A DNA stretch of 50,946 bases. It comes from Nemertoderma westbladi (taxonomy: Eukaryota > Xenacoelomorpha > Nemertodermatida > Nemertodermatidae). The notes below the pieces were generated by a model that was not told the DNA's origin, did no database searches, and saw nothing but the letters and a program-made list of their open reading frames with translations. The stretch spans positions 1 through 50,946 of the forward strand of contig JAUCBJ010006894.1 in NCBI GenBank assembly GCA_032718475.1, in the 5' to 3' direction. This document shows positions 30,807 to 40,711 of the stretch, one piece after another; within the stretch, counting starts at the first letter, position 1, and every line of letters begins with the position of its first letter. Made by a program: the position numbers and the translations under genes.

Positions 30807-31769
30807 CTTATGGAGAGTCCTTCAGGGTGACATGCTTACACCATTCTTATTCGTAATTGTGGTTGCTTAAGTTCTACGCATGTCCTTAGACCATCTTAAT
30901 AAAGATGGGGTGATGGTAACACCCACTCCTGGGACAATAAGTATAGGAAATCAAGCAGAGTAACTTACTGATCTAGATTTAATGACTTAGAGGTGCTGTC
31001 AGAATCACTAGAGGTAGCCCAAAGGCTCCTCTGCTCATTGGAGCAGGTTGCTTCTAGTGTTGGTCTTTTTATAAATTGCAATTAGACCAGAAATATGACA
31101 GTATACCGACAGTGCCCGAGAAATGTCTGATCGTAAGGGCAACAGCTCCAGGGATGGTTTGCATTAGCATGTGGGTGGATGACTTCTGCTACTTGGGATC
31201 ATAGATCAGCAAGTCAGGTGAGGACCTTCGAATACGTAAGGGGAAGGCATGAGCAGCATTGAATTTTCTGTCCAGGATTTGGAAGTCCCATGAAATAAAA
31301 CAGAACCTCAATGTTCGAATATTTAAGACAGCAGTAGTACTAATACTAACGCTGGCCTATAACTGCAGAGGATACCAAATCGCGGGATGGCACTTTCACA
31401 CGAATGCTGCACCAGGTTCATTTCTTCAAGTACAATGAACAAATGTCCAATCAGACTCTATACGACATTATTGGAGGGAGGTGTTTCATTAGTCTCCACT
31501 AGCTCGAAACTTGAACGGATCCGCCTGGATCCGAAGGAATTTTTTTCGCCGTGAGGGCCAGTCAACACATTATCTTGTGCTTTGGCGGCCTAATGGAGAG
31601 AGTAAGCTTGGCAGACAGCCTAGACATTACTTTCTTGAGACGCATCTTAAAGGACACTGGCCTTGAAGATGTGGATGATCTAACAAATGTCATGGGTGAT
31701 AGGGAGTTATGGCGGAGCAATTTTGTCAACAAACCAGCACATCATTCTTCATATATATATATATATAAT

Positions 31770-31948
31770 ATAATAAAAATAAAATAATAGGAAGGCATTT
31801 TATACAACCATGTTCAGCATGATCCGGTCTCTTAAATATAATTTTGAGTAGAGACTTAAGTAGTAATGACTTGAGTAGAGATTTAAGAGACCGGATCATG
31901 CTGAACATGGTTGTATAAAATGCCTTCCTATTATTTTATTTTTATTAT
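31770..31948. repeat. 68-bp perfect inverted repeat
   Basis: Arms 31770-31837 and 31881-31948 are exact inverse complements by eye, with a 43-base spacer. The outer ends are AT-rich and the inner part contains GAGACCGGATCATGCTGAAC. The spacer contains two copies of TTGAGTAGAGA. The complete identity suggests recent formation or gene conversion between arms. Confidence 0.92.
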
Positions 31949-32093
31949 AATTAGCAACCATGCACTAGACAAATTATCTCATATAGTGTTGCTAAGGAAA
32001 TGATTGCTTATTTGATCTGGAATGCAATACTATTTTGTTTATTATGTATGTGTGTGTGTTTAGCTGGGTTTTGGTGTAGTTAGTTGGATTAAC

Positions 32094-32147
32094 ATGTGTC
32101 CTGCACGGGTTAGTGTAGCTGATGAGCCAAATCCCGGCGAAACACAT
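32094..32147 (+). ncRNA. Hammerhead self-cleaving ribozyme
   Basis: All core elements are present in order. Stem III 5' strand ATGTGT (32094-32099), then C17 at 32100 with cleavage expected after it. Stem I CTGCAC/GTGTAG (32101-32106 and 32113-32118; six pairs including one G-U) with loop GGGTTA. Core CTGATGA (32119-32125). Stem II GCC/GGC (32126-32128 and 32136-32138) with loop AAATCCC. Core GAA (32139-32141), then stem III 3' strand ACACAT (32142-32147), six Watson-Crick pairs. Stem III is the open helix, so this is a type III topology. Loop I GGG and loop II CCC could pair as a kissing interaction, which would help activity at low Mg2+. Confidence 0.9.
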
Positions 32148-32187
32148 ATGCAAAAATGTAACCAATGTGATAATTTTACTTACAGTA

Positions 32188-32226
32188 TTTAAACAGGGTT
32201 GCGCTTTGTGTCCCTGCTTAAATAAA
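32188..32226 (+). promoter_or_regulatory. Hairpin followed by AATAAA downstream of the ribozyme
   Basis: TTTAAACAGGG (32188-32198) pairs with CCCTGCTTAAA (32212-32222). AATAAA overlaps the end (32221-32226). It could be the 3'-end processing signal of the element RNA. Confidence 0.4.
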
Positions 32227-32356
32227 ACGATGACTACTTACGGTTGAACAGATAGGAACATGTTGTTTCTCTGTTTCCAAATAATTTTACTTGCTTGATA
32301 TTGGTCTGTCAAAAACATAATTCGTTCAACTCAAAATTATATATATAATATATATA

Positions 32357-32412
32357 ATGCAGCTGCAATGCAGCACGCCGATAGTAGTAGTCGTAGTAGT
32401 AGTAGTAACAGT
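32357..32412 (+). mobile_element. LINE family A 3' UTR end and (AGT)n tail
   Basis: TGCAGCTGCAATGCAGCACGCCGAT followed by TAGTAGTAG repeats; the terminal piece of the copy at 29255-31749. Confidence 0.85.
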
Positions 32413-32582
32413 AGTATGCTTATCTACATATTATTTTATTTTGTAGAACACACCATATATTATTATTATAAAGCTAGAATACAGATACAGGTCCTAGAAT
32501 TAATATTGACAATTTTATTTATAATTATTCCATAAACGATTGCAATATATATTATAATAACATTTACTATATTAATTTGGCC

Positions 32583-33899
32583 ATGGTTGATGGTACGAAA
32601 TATGAACGCCTATCAGATGCCCCGCCCACCTACACCAAACGAACCTTGGCCTTAGGTATAGTACTAGCACTATACCAGGGACTGCCCGCCATGTCTCTAT
32701 ACATGCCAGATACATTTTTCCCAATTATTGCCAAAGAACAGCGAGGATGGTCCCAAACGCTTATAGGCGCACTATACTCCGCTTACTCCATAACCAAACT
32801 GCTGATATTCATATTCCTGACCAGAAGAGTAACTTGTTGGAGTTCCCGTTTTGTATTCGGGGTTTGCAGCTTTGCTGGCACAGTGGGTGTAACTGGATTC
32901 GGCCTAATCGATCTCATTTCGAACGATATCATCTACATTGTCGTGTGTTTTGCCCTCCGTGTTATAGACGGCGTGGGACTTACTATCACCTTTATCTACA
33001 CATACAGTCTGTTAATGGAGTTATTCCCAGGGTATCGGGTATTTCTAGCTGGGTTCTCTCTTATTGCAGCCAGCGTAGCGGGTATGTTAGCCCCAGTATT
33101 TGGGTCAATGTTGTACAACGCTTTAGGCTTCAAGGCACCGTTCTTTATATTTGGGGCTATCATCGGTTTATCCACCCTATATTGTCTAATTGAGTCTCCG
33201 CGTCATATAGAAGGAGCGACAAACGGAGAAGATGAAGATGATAAAAACAACGGGATTGGAATATTCTGCCACGCACCGATTTTATTAATCGCAATCCTAC
33301 AAGTTCACGCTGGACAATGTTACCGATTCTATGGTGCTGAATATGCAACACATCTGTTTGAAGCCTATAAAACCAATCAGATTACAATTGGAGGAATATT
33401 CCTAATTGATCCAATCACAACAGCTGCTATAGGGTTAACCCTTAGCGGGATTATGCAACGCTTTCCACAGTTCAATCCTATGGCGGTCACACTGAGCGGT
33501 TTCTTTGGACTAATTCTAGCTATGATCCTGCTAGGGCCTTCTCCTTTTCTCCTATCAAACACTGAAACAAACGCAATGAGTTTCATTCTATCTTTACTGG
33601 GTTGTTTCCTATTGGGTATAGCGTTTGGGTTGTCAAAAACCCCAAGTCTTGGTCTACAGACTAGATTAGCTATAGACCAGTTGGCTTGCCCTGACAATGT
33701 AGACACTCACACAGTCTTGCAGGCGGGGAATCGTATAGCTTACGCTATTGGTCACATAACAGGACCATTAATTGGCGGCGTCTTGACTGACTCATATGGG
33801 TTTCCTATGGCTTCATCCATAATTAGTTTGTTTGGTATTCCCGTCATCATTAGCTTCATCAGCTGTATTATGTACATGAAGTACAAAGTCCAAAGTTAG
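32583..33899 (+). CDS. Major facilitator superfamily transporter, SLC18B1-like
   Basis: 438 residues in one uninterrupted exon. The ATG at 32583 has a strong context (GCCATGG). About 12 hydrophobic segments are visible, with a loop rich in Asp/Glu/Asn (about residues 214-226) between the two six-helix halves. The first half follows the SLC18B1 layout: F-F-P-I-I-A-K-E-Q-R-G before helix 2, R-V-I-D-G-V-G in helix 4, and G-S-M-L-Y-N-A-L-G-F-K-A-P-F after helix 5. The second half has G-P-L-I-G-G-V-L-T-D-S-Y-G-F, a typical late MFS motif. SLC18B1 is described as a polyamine transporter of vesicles; substrate here is unknown. An intact frame amid dead transposons implies selection or a recent origin. 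The lack of introns suggests a retrocopy or a naturally intronless gene. Confidence 0.85.
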   Translation: MVDGTKYERLSDAPPTYTKRTLALGIVLALYQGLPAMSLYMPDTFFPIIAKEQRGWSQTLIGALYSAYSITKLLIFIFLTRRVTCWSSRFVFGVCSFAGTVGVTGFGLIDLISNDIIYIVVCFALRVIDGVGLTITFIYTYSLLMELFPGYRVFLAGFSLIAASVAGMLAPVFGSMLYNALGFKAPFFIFGAIIGLSTLYCLIESPRHIEGATNGEDEDDKNNGIGIFCHAPILLIAILQVHAGQCYRFYGAEYATHLFEAYKTNQITIGGIFLIDPITTAAIGLTLSGIMQRFPQFNPMAVTLSGFFGLILAMILLGPSPFLLSNTETNAMSFILSLLGCFLLGIAFGLSKTPSLGLQTRLAIDQLACPDNVDTHTVLQAGNRIAYAIGHITGPLIGGVLTDSYGFPMASSIISLFGIPVIISFISCIMYMKYKVQS

Positions 33900-34587
33900 A
33901 GCCTTGATGTCATTTGCCATTAATATAACAATTATAAATTACAAAGTGATTTATAAATGTTTTCAATAATTGATATTTTGATATATGATAGAATATTCAT
34001 TCATATTTGCGGATTAAATAATTCTACTAGATTCTTAAAGATTTTCCAAGAGGACAGAATTGCTTCGGCGATATCAATATGGATTTCCTTCAAGAACAAT
34101 TTGTAGTTAAAAGTTTTCTGAACGTTTTTTGTTTTGTTTTTAATTAACTAACTATTTTTTTTGTTTGTAACTAACTTTTCATGCTTTTACAACTTTCGAC
34201 AGACCTATTACATTATTAGTTATAAAAATAATTCTCTGCATGTCAGACTCCATGTCATTGCAATCAATTTTAGCGTTTAATTTTATTTTTAGATTTTAGA
34301 CATATTAATTAATTTATAAATTGCAATACGTAAATGTACTTCATCTTTTCATCATTATTATTTAATACTAACTATAGGCATGTTCTTCACATTGTACTTC
34401 GTACATGCATGTTTACTTTCGTTTAATGAATTAACTCAACTATTTTTAAACTACTCTACATTGCCATTATTTACTTTGCAATATCTGTGTAAATTAAATT
34501 ATCTGTAGTTTATTTATTGTTAGTTTTTGTTTTGTTATGTATTGTTGTCGAGAATTTAATTTGAATTTGAATATTTTTACTATTACT
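33900..34587. other. 3' flank of the transporter gene; no further gene
   Basis: AT-rich. A variant polyadenylation signal ATTAAA lies near 34013. No poly-A tract or target duplication that would mark a retrocopy was seen. Confidence 0.4.
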
Positions 34588-35664
34588 ACTACTACTTGGG
34601 GGAGCGAACTCTGACAGTGGAAATGAGATCCTTCCATGCTTCCCGATTCTCCATAGTTGTCGCAATTTCGTTTCTCCTAAGTTCAGTATCCCTTTCGAGT
34701 TGATCTATATATGTTATGGCCGGTCGTCCACGACTACGCTTTCCATGAGTTGGTTGCCAGAAAAGTAGATCTGGTATGACCTTGTCTTTACTTCGCCAGC
34801 AGTGCCCACTGAATCTTAATCTGCGTTCACGGAGGGTGGTTGATAAAGGTGGTATTGTACCATAAAGCTCGGCGTTTGTCATGTGTTGTCTCCAGCTGAT
34901 GTTTAGGGCTGCCCTTAGTAGTCTTGTGTAGCAACCATCAATTCGTTGTTCAAGTGATTTAGTCAGTGTCCAGGTCTCACCCCCGTATAAAAATACACTT
35001 TCCACTGTGGCTCGAAAGAACTTAGTCTTCAGGTGCCTGGAGAGATCTGATTTCGAGATGGTATCCATTTTTGATAGAGCTACCCAAGCCTTTGCTTTCC
35101 TATCTTCTATGTCCTTTTTGCTACTCTCTATCCATGATCCAAGGTACTGGAAGTCATCGACCTTCCTTAGTTGATTACTATTAATGGTTGTCAAGTTTCC
35201 ATCAACATTAAAAGTAATTAATTCGGTCTTGGTAGCATTTATATGCAATCCAACCTCCTTAGCAGCCCACTCCACTTTATTTAGTAGATGCTGTGCATCT
35301 GCTAGCGTATTAGAGAGCAGGGCGATGTCATCCGCAAAGTCGGTGTCTGTGACTGTAGTTGCTGGATATCTACTACTTCTGCGTTCTTGAAGTGTAAATC
35401 ACAGGTCTTCACCCTATGTGGCCGTCCTCATTGCACAATAATAGTAATTTACAATAGTAATGGCGCTAATGTGTCACCTCGCAGTACCCCATCCAGGATT
35501 GAGAAAAACTCAGTTTCACCATCTGGTGAGAGTACCTGCCTGAGCTTCTGTGTCACAATATAATAATCCAATGCCAGCCATAATTACCTCTGGTATTCCA
35601 TAAGCTCTTAAAATTTCCAGCATTTTACCTCTATGTATTGAGTCGAATGGTTTCTTGAAGTCCT
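34588..35664 (-). pseudogene. LINE family B copy, 5' truncated
   Basis: Minus strand. It starts (at 35664) in RT motif A, where F-K-K-P-F-D-S-I-H-R-G-K-M-L-E-I-L is readable. It passes the D-F-A-D-D-I-A-L-L-S catalytic motif near 35320-35340 and continues in a clean 227-codon frame (35275-34592) through the L-G-S-W-I-E-S and N-I-S-W-R-Q-H-M-T-N blocks. Between 35390 and 35660 the frame is broken. The tail is (TAG)n at 34584-34597. Family B differs from A in sequence but shares the same C-terminal architecture. Confidence 0.88.
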
Positions 35665-36559
35665 CCATTTGAATATTTAAACCGAATAAAATGCTTTTCT
35701 TTTATTTAATTTTTCTTTTACATTATTTTCAGTTATTCTAATTACTTTTTAGACCTTTCCAGAACCTTTCCAGTGTTTTTATCGTCTTTTTATTTCAATC
35801 AACTGCCTTTTGTTTCATTTGATTCCGACCTTTTAAACTCTCTTTTATCACCTATTGCCCGGAATTTCCATTTTTTAAAAACATTTTTAAATTTTTAAAT
35901 AATCCATAATTATATATTTATATTCTGATGCAGTTTATTATTATTGTCTAATCTGAACTTTAAATAGTTTTATTATTAAATAATTATTTATTACCTGGGG
36001 AAATAGATCAATTGAAATTAAATTGCATAAATCATGTAATTTAAAATACCCTCAAACCAATAGGAATCCCTTCAAGCAATATTAAATTTACTTTTCTAGA
36101 CCAGTTTTTCCTGCCCAACACGAATATGAACTCCATTTTCATGCCCCAATAGTTATAAGAAAGGCGGCTGCCTCCCTGGGGGTCAGGATAATATATGTAA
36201 AGGCGGCACTCTGCCGTCCTGGGGGTCAAGTTATAATTAAATTACTAAACGCGGCTGTGTGCCGCCTTTTTTTTAAAGTGTACGCAAAAGGTTAAGGCGT
36301 TTTCTGTTTTTTCCGTTATACTACAGTACACTAAGTTACTAATAATAAATTTGGTGGCGGGAAATTTAATACTGTTGTATGTAATTATAATTTGGTCGTG
36401 GTTCTTCCGCAATTCCTAAAACACACACCTGCGTTCCACGGACAGTAAACCGGCTAAGGTTTCTCCTAATAGGATAAACTGTAATATTATATTCTCTAAA
36501 ATTTTTATTATATTACCCTACTATTCACTATATATCACGCCATCTCCCACTTTATAGGC
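35665..36559. other. No gene; AT-rich with GC hairpins at 36160-36275
   Basis: Two units of the form GGCGGC...CTGGGGGTCA lie near 36163 and 36200. GCGGC-TGTGT-GCCGC followed by a T8 run lies at 36251-36274. They share the GGCGGC word and look like short repeats, not genes. Confidence 0.5.
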
Positions 36560-37195
36560 AATATTACACGTTCGTGGGGACTTCGCGCAGCACGTAGTCG
36601 GCAAGCCTTGGCATACCGTTCATATAGAGCAAATGGGGCATGTCTAGTTTGGACCCAATATCCCATGCTATAAATGTATTCATTCGATATACAATCATAT
36701 GTTAATCCGCTAGGTGGTGTCAAATTGTTATTCTGCAATTTCGTACTTACCAGTGCAGCACTGTACAGCAGTACCGTACCGGTAGGCCTATGTCATTACT
36801 TCTGAGTCTCTAGCAGATCCCCAATTAAATGTCTTAACTTTTCAATTTCGTAAAAGATAGACTTCATGATTCTCTACAAGCAACCAAAATTTCAGCTCAG
36901 GAAAATGAGGCGTTCCCGAGAAATTTAACATTTTCTAAAAACCACATAATCTGTCGTAGCTGACGTCAGACTGCATGATTTTTCACCAAACTTTACAAAC
37001 TTTCTAAACTTTCTCTCTACTACTTACCTACTAAGTTTGGTTCAATTCCGAACGAGCGATGCCGAGAAATTCGCGTTCAAACATTTACCAGACAGACGGA
37101 CGGACAGACAGACGGACATGCCCCATTTGCCCTATATGAACCGTATGCAAAGGCTCGCCGACTACGTGTCTCGCCCCACATCCCCTGTTATTATA
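36560..37195. mobile_element. MITE-like element with ~80-bp imperfect inverted ends
   Basis: The left arm (about 36563-36647) contains CACGTAGTCGGCAAGCC and GAGCAAATGGGGCATGTC. The right arm (about 37112-37192) is its inverse complement with mismatches. Just inside the right arm is a CAGACAGACGGACGGACAGA tract. The interior has no recognised ORF. A target duplication was not certain (AATATT-like flanks). Confidence 0.7.
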
Positions 37196-37396
37196 TTACC
37201 CATCTAATATCCTTGTTATATCATATATGTTAATATTATTACACTCACAATTATTGGAACTAAACTCGTTTCCATTGGAACTAAATTCACATGAGGCTTA
37301 AATTGGAACTAGGAAAACGCTTCATATTATATCAGTAGTATATAATTGTGTGACACGGCTTCATGGTCACCCGTAGCCCATCATTACCATCCATTT

Positions 37397-37567
37397 CTAG
37401 TACTGCATCCAATCAGAAGCCACCATTTCAACCTTTAGCAGTAGTCGTTATTATTTCAACCAATCAGATGTCAGCATTTCATCCGTAACCATGGTAACTT
37501 CTCAAGTTCCCGCTTATTCCGCTAGAGGCGTTATTAGTCACCCAACGCTAGTACTGCATCCAATCAC
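37397..37567 (+). promoter_or_regulatory. Cluster of three CCAAT boxes
   Basis: CCAATCA occurs at 37409, 37460 and 37560, all in one orientation, within a slightly GC-richer patch. CTAGTACTGCATCCAATCA is repeated at 37397-37415 and 37548-37566. This could be an NF-Y-type promoter or a remnant of a repeat. No TATA box is obvious. 37196-37396 shows nothing else. Confidence 0.35.
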
Positions 37568-37584
37568 CAACCTTTATTTTACAG

Positions 37585-37778
37585 GTGTTCGGGTGTCTAC
37601 ACTTAGCATCAGGTAACTTCTACTATTTTTCAAATCGCAATTTTTCACCAACCTTTATTTTACAGATGCTAGGAGTGTCTACAGGTAACGTCTACTATTT
37701 TTCAAATCGCTATTTTTCATCAACTAGTATTTTCATATTCACCAACCTTTATTTTACAGGTGCTACGAGTGTCTACAG
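37585..37778 (+). repeat. Three tandem micro-exon-like units
   Basis: Each unit has an acceptor-like ACCTTTATTTTACAG, a short core and a donor-like GTAACTTC or GTAACGTC. Cores are 37585-37612 (28 nt), 37666-37684 (19 nt) and 37760-37778 (19 nt); the last two are GTGCTACGAGTGTCTACAG and a close variant. Units recur about every 81-94 bp, separated by CTACTATTTTTCAAATCGC-like sequence. They may be duplicated micro-exons or simply a repeat containing splice-like words. A further acceptor-like TTTTTCAG is near 37831. Confidence 0.5.
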
Positions 37779-37839
37779 GTAACTTCTACTATTTTTCACC
37801 AGTAACTAAATTTAATTTTGCAATTTTTCAGATAACAAA

Positions 37840-38384
37840 ATATTCAACCGGATTCGTTATAACTCCCCACATTTCTCCACTCACTCTCCCATCCAACCTC
37901 GAGAGAAAAAGGCGATAAAAATCCGAGTTATAGCTGTTGAATGCCAAGTAATAATTATTCAATATCGATTTATTCATCATAACTGGTCACAGATGTTTAC
38001 AAATAGCTTGTGGTAGTATCAATTATAAATTATTGTTCATTGAATTCTATACTATAGCATATGTCACCAACGAGATCCAATTATTCTAATGATTTCGATA
38101 GCATAAAATGCATATCAATTAATACGAAATACATCTAACTAATAATAATAATCTACTTGTTCTACATACATTATCACTACAATATTGACAGGTTAATTAC
38201 GTTTGAATATAAGATGGAATGACAATTAATGTTTAGATGTAGGGTATTGATTGTTGTGAGTATGTGCTAGATATAGCAGTAATAGTGTTATTCGATATGT
38301 AACATTATGAAACAATGTCTCATGTATACACTGTAGTGTTGCAACTATGTGTAGGTAAGTCAATGTGTCAGTGTTAATATAGTA
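37840..38384. other. No gene recognised
   Basis: AT-rich sequence between the micro-exon-like units and the first R repeat. Confidence 0.4.
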
Positions 38385-38838
38385 TATTACATTTTTTATA
38401 ATATATTGGTTCTACAGAGTGATGCTGGGTTTTAGCACTATTAATTTAACATTTTTTTATTGCGAAATTAGATTCACTGAAAAATTCCATGAATAAACTT
38501 TGCGAGACATTCCTTAACTATTCTTTGACAACAAATTGTCTATCTATCTATTTTGAGTAAAAAATGTGAAAATTAAAGTACTGTTATATTTATTTAAAAA
38601 TATGAAATTTCGTCAGTAAATGCGATACTGCTGTAATCATCTATTTTTTAGTAAAAAAATAATAAACTTACTGTATATATGTTGAAAACCAAGCATCATG
38701 CTACAGAAAAAATATTAACTTAAAATTCTTCACAAACTTATTAACTGAAAATAGTATCTAGCATATATTCAACGTTTAATTTTACATTTTTTTAGTCAAA
38801 GGTAGATTCACTGACATTGTTCTAGAACTTAATAGAAT
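38385..38838 (-). repeat. R repeat, inverted copy (LTR-like)
   Basis: The inverse complement of 41155-41625. Recognisable words are TGTCTATCTATCTATTTTGAG, CGCAAAGTTTATTCATGG (inverted) and GTTCTAGAACTTAATAGAA at the end. Together with the partial copy at 40470-40711, which has the same orientation, it brackets the gag-like region. Confidence 0.8.
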
Positions 38839-40465
38839 TTGCTGTCATGTTGCAGATCATCCTTCATATGCTGCCTATGGCGACTGATTTCACTTCTCTG
38901 CAAAATATTACACGTATTTCCAGCATCTTTGAAATTTAGGTCTCCAGTTGTGATACTCGGAGCCAGCTTAAAAACGATTCCTAGCCATATGACTTCTGTT
39001 GGATCGGTTGTAATACCTGTTGTCATAGGTTATGTCACATTGGTCATTACTGGGGTACGAGGTATGTTCAGATTGGTCTCTTAGATGAGGGTTTGGGAAG
39101 TGTTGATGTGGATAATCATGTCTACTCACTCTGTGCTTCTGATACTGCTGGTATGTTTGACTTTGGTGTCGAGATGATTCTGGGGCATGTCTCCAAGAGT
39201 TCCTCACATACTCCGTATGCCTATTATTATCTTGCGGGATAGATTTATATTGATTACCATTATAGTTGGCTTAATTGTTATTGTGCCAGTATGAATCCCT
39301 AGAGGTTTTGTAGTGTAGATCAAACCCCTTTATTATTCCGCTTCATATCTGTGCTGCTTCTACTGCTTCCGTTTGTTGGAAGGGGTGCTTCGTTGGGTTT
39401 CTTGTTCGTATCTCGTTTGATGTTGCTTAAAGTTGTTGTGTTCATTCTTGCTACTACCTTGTGATTTTCTTAGATTGACAGTTTCTTTGGAAACATTATT
39501 TAGATTCGCCAAGAAATCAGTCTGTTATTGTAGAAGTATGGTAATTTTGGTATCATTATCTAGTTCACTATATTTGTTTTCAGTCTTAATGTTGTGCTGC
39601 ATCTGGATCTTTGATTTGAAGGTTGGTTTGGCAGGTCTTTTTGGTTCTTGCCAGGTGTCATTGTTTTTGAGGACTTGTTCTAGAGTAGAGGGACATTTCA
39701 CTGATGGGTTTGTGATTATTACAGAGTCTTTTCTTATGTTTGTTGGTACCTGACTTCCTTGCAGGGATTCACCATTCTTTTCCTTTATGCTGTATGAGTA
39801 AGTAGGATCCATTTCAGTTTCATTTGATTTGTCTGATATATTATCTACTGTTATATACTCATCAGTCTCTGATGGTGAAGATATGTCAGTTGTAGAAGTT
39901 GTGGACTTCTAGATATGTCAGTTGTAGAAGTTGTGGACTTTTTCTAAGCCATGTGGTACTAGGGACCTAGCAAAAATTTCTTTTGGATTTTGCATGATGC
40001 TCTCCACCCTGGCTGTTTCAATGAATTCATATGATGTCATAGCTTTGCTGAGTTTTGTCAGAGTCATATTCATTGCCTCTGTTGATGTTTCCTTTGGTTG
40101 TGTCTTCGGGGAATTAATAGTGGGATTCCTCGGATTTGGTTCTTGATAAATAAACTGCTGCCTGAGCCTAATATTATTATGTGCTTTACTGTCACAGCCG
40201 ATTTCAATAGCAACAGGCTTTGTGCAGGGAAGGTTATCTAATGAATTGGTGCGACGATGATTGCGTTGGTTAATCTTGCTAGCCTTTCTAGTGTTATGAT
40301 GTTCCGTTCCCTTCTTTTGGGAAGCAGATTGAGAAGTGTATACTGGTTGTGTAATTCGAACATCTTTCATACATGTTCTTAGCCACCCAGTTTCGAACAG
40401 CTATGCCTCTCTCCTTGGGATTGATTGGAGGGCAAGATGAATGGCTTTTCAAGAAGAATGAATTT
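38839..40465 (-). pseudogene. Degenerate gag-like coding remnant
   Basis: On the minus strand, open stretches encode polar, Gln/Asn/His/Lys-rich protein of low complexity: 40370-39918 (150 codons), 39812-39525 and 39207-38968. Several frame breaks and stops separate them. Upstream of 40370 another frame reads R-G-I-A-V-R-N-W-V-A-K-N-M-Y-E-R. I do not recognise the family. Position between two direct R copies suggests the gag region of the same LTR element that left RT fragments in the array to the right. Confidence 0.45.
39880..39943. repeat. 32-bp tandem duplication
   Basis: Copies at 39880-39911 and 39912-39943 (GATATGTCAGTTGTAGAAGT...). It introduces stops and shifts the minus-strand gag-like frame, so it is one of the inactivating lesions. 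Confidence 0.92.
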
Positions 40466-40469
40466 TTTT

Positions 40470-40711
40470 TGGCTTATGAAATTTCTTCAGTAAATGCGAG
40501 ACTGCTGTAATCATCTATTTTTTTAGTAAAAAATAATAAACTTACAGTATATATGTTAAAAACCAAACATCACGCTACAGAAAAAATATTAACTTAAAAT
40601 TTTTCACAAACTTATTAACTGTAAACAGTATCTAGCATATATCCAACGTTTAATTTTACATTTATTTTTAGTCAAAGGTAGATTCACTGACATTGTTCTA
40701 GAACTTAATAG
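40470..40711 (-). repeat. Partial R repeat, inverted (also 44010-44251 and 47550-47791)
   Basis: Inverse complement of the first half of R at 41160-41385, so the two can fold back on each other around about 450 bases. Confidence 0.85.

Larger units (their letters stand above)
29255..31749 (+). pseudogene. LINE family A copy, interrupted by a fold-back element
   Basis: Matches the longer copy from about 21055 to 22310. Two pieces, 29255-29591 and 30807-31749, are separated by the insertion at 29592-30806. It is strongly degenerate: the V-D-F-F-K-A-F-D motif is altered, the Asp-Asp motif region near 30975 is damaged, and stops are frequent. The 3' UTR is split at about 31750 by the hammerhead-bearing element and resumes at 32357. 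Confidence 0.88.
31750..32356 (+). mobile_element. Small element with terminal hairpin and hammerhead ribozyme, inserted in LINE-A 3' UTR
   Basis: The LINE-A 3' UTR reads CATTCTT at 31743-31749 and resumes at TGCAGCTGCAATGCAGC from 32357; the other copy has only about 7 bases between these points. The ~607-bp insert is flanked by (TA)-rich sequence on both sides, so the exact target duplication is unclear. It contains a 68-bp perfect inverted repeat, a (GT)n run, a hammerhead ribozyme, a further hairpin and an AATAAA. No ORF is present. Penelope-like elements and retrozymes are the known animal retroelements carrying hammerheads. Membership of either is inference. Confidence 0.7.

Noticed and set aside
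36251-36274. Rho-independent-terminator-like hairpin GCGGC-TGTGT-GCCGC with T8
   Set aside because: The window is eukaryotic; the motif belongs to a local set of GGCGGC repeats. A pol III terminator remains possible but no pol III gene precedes it.
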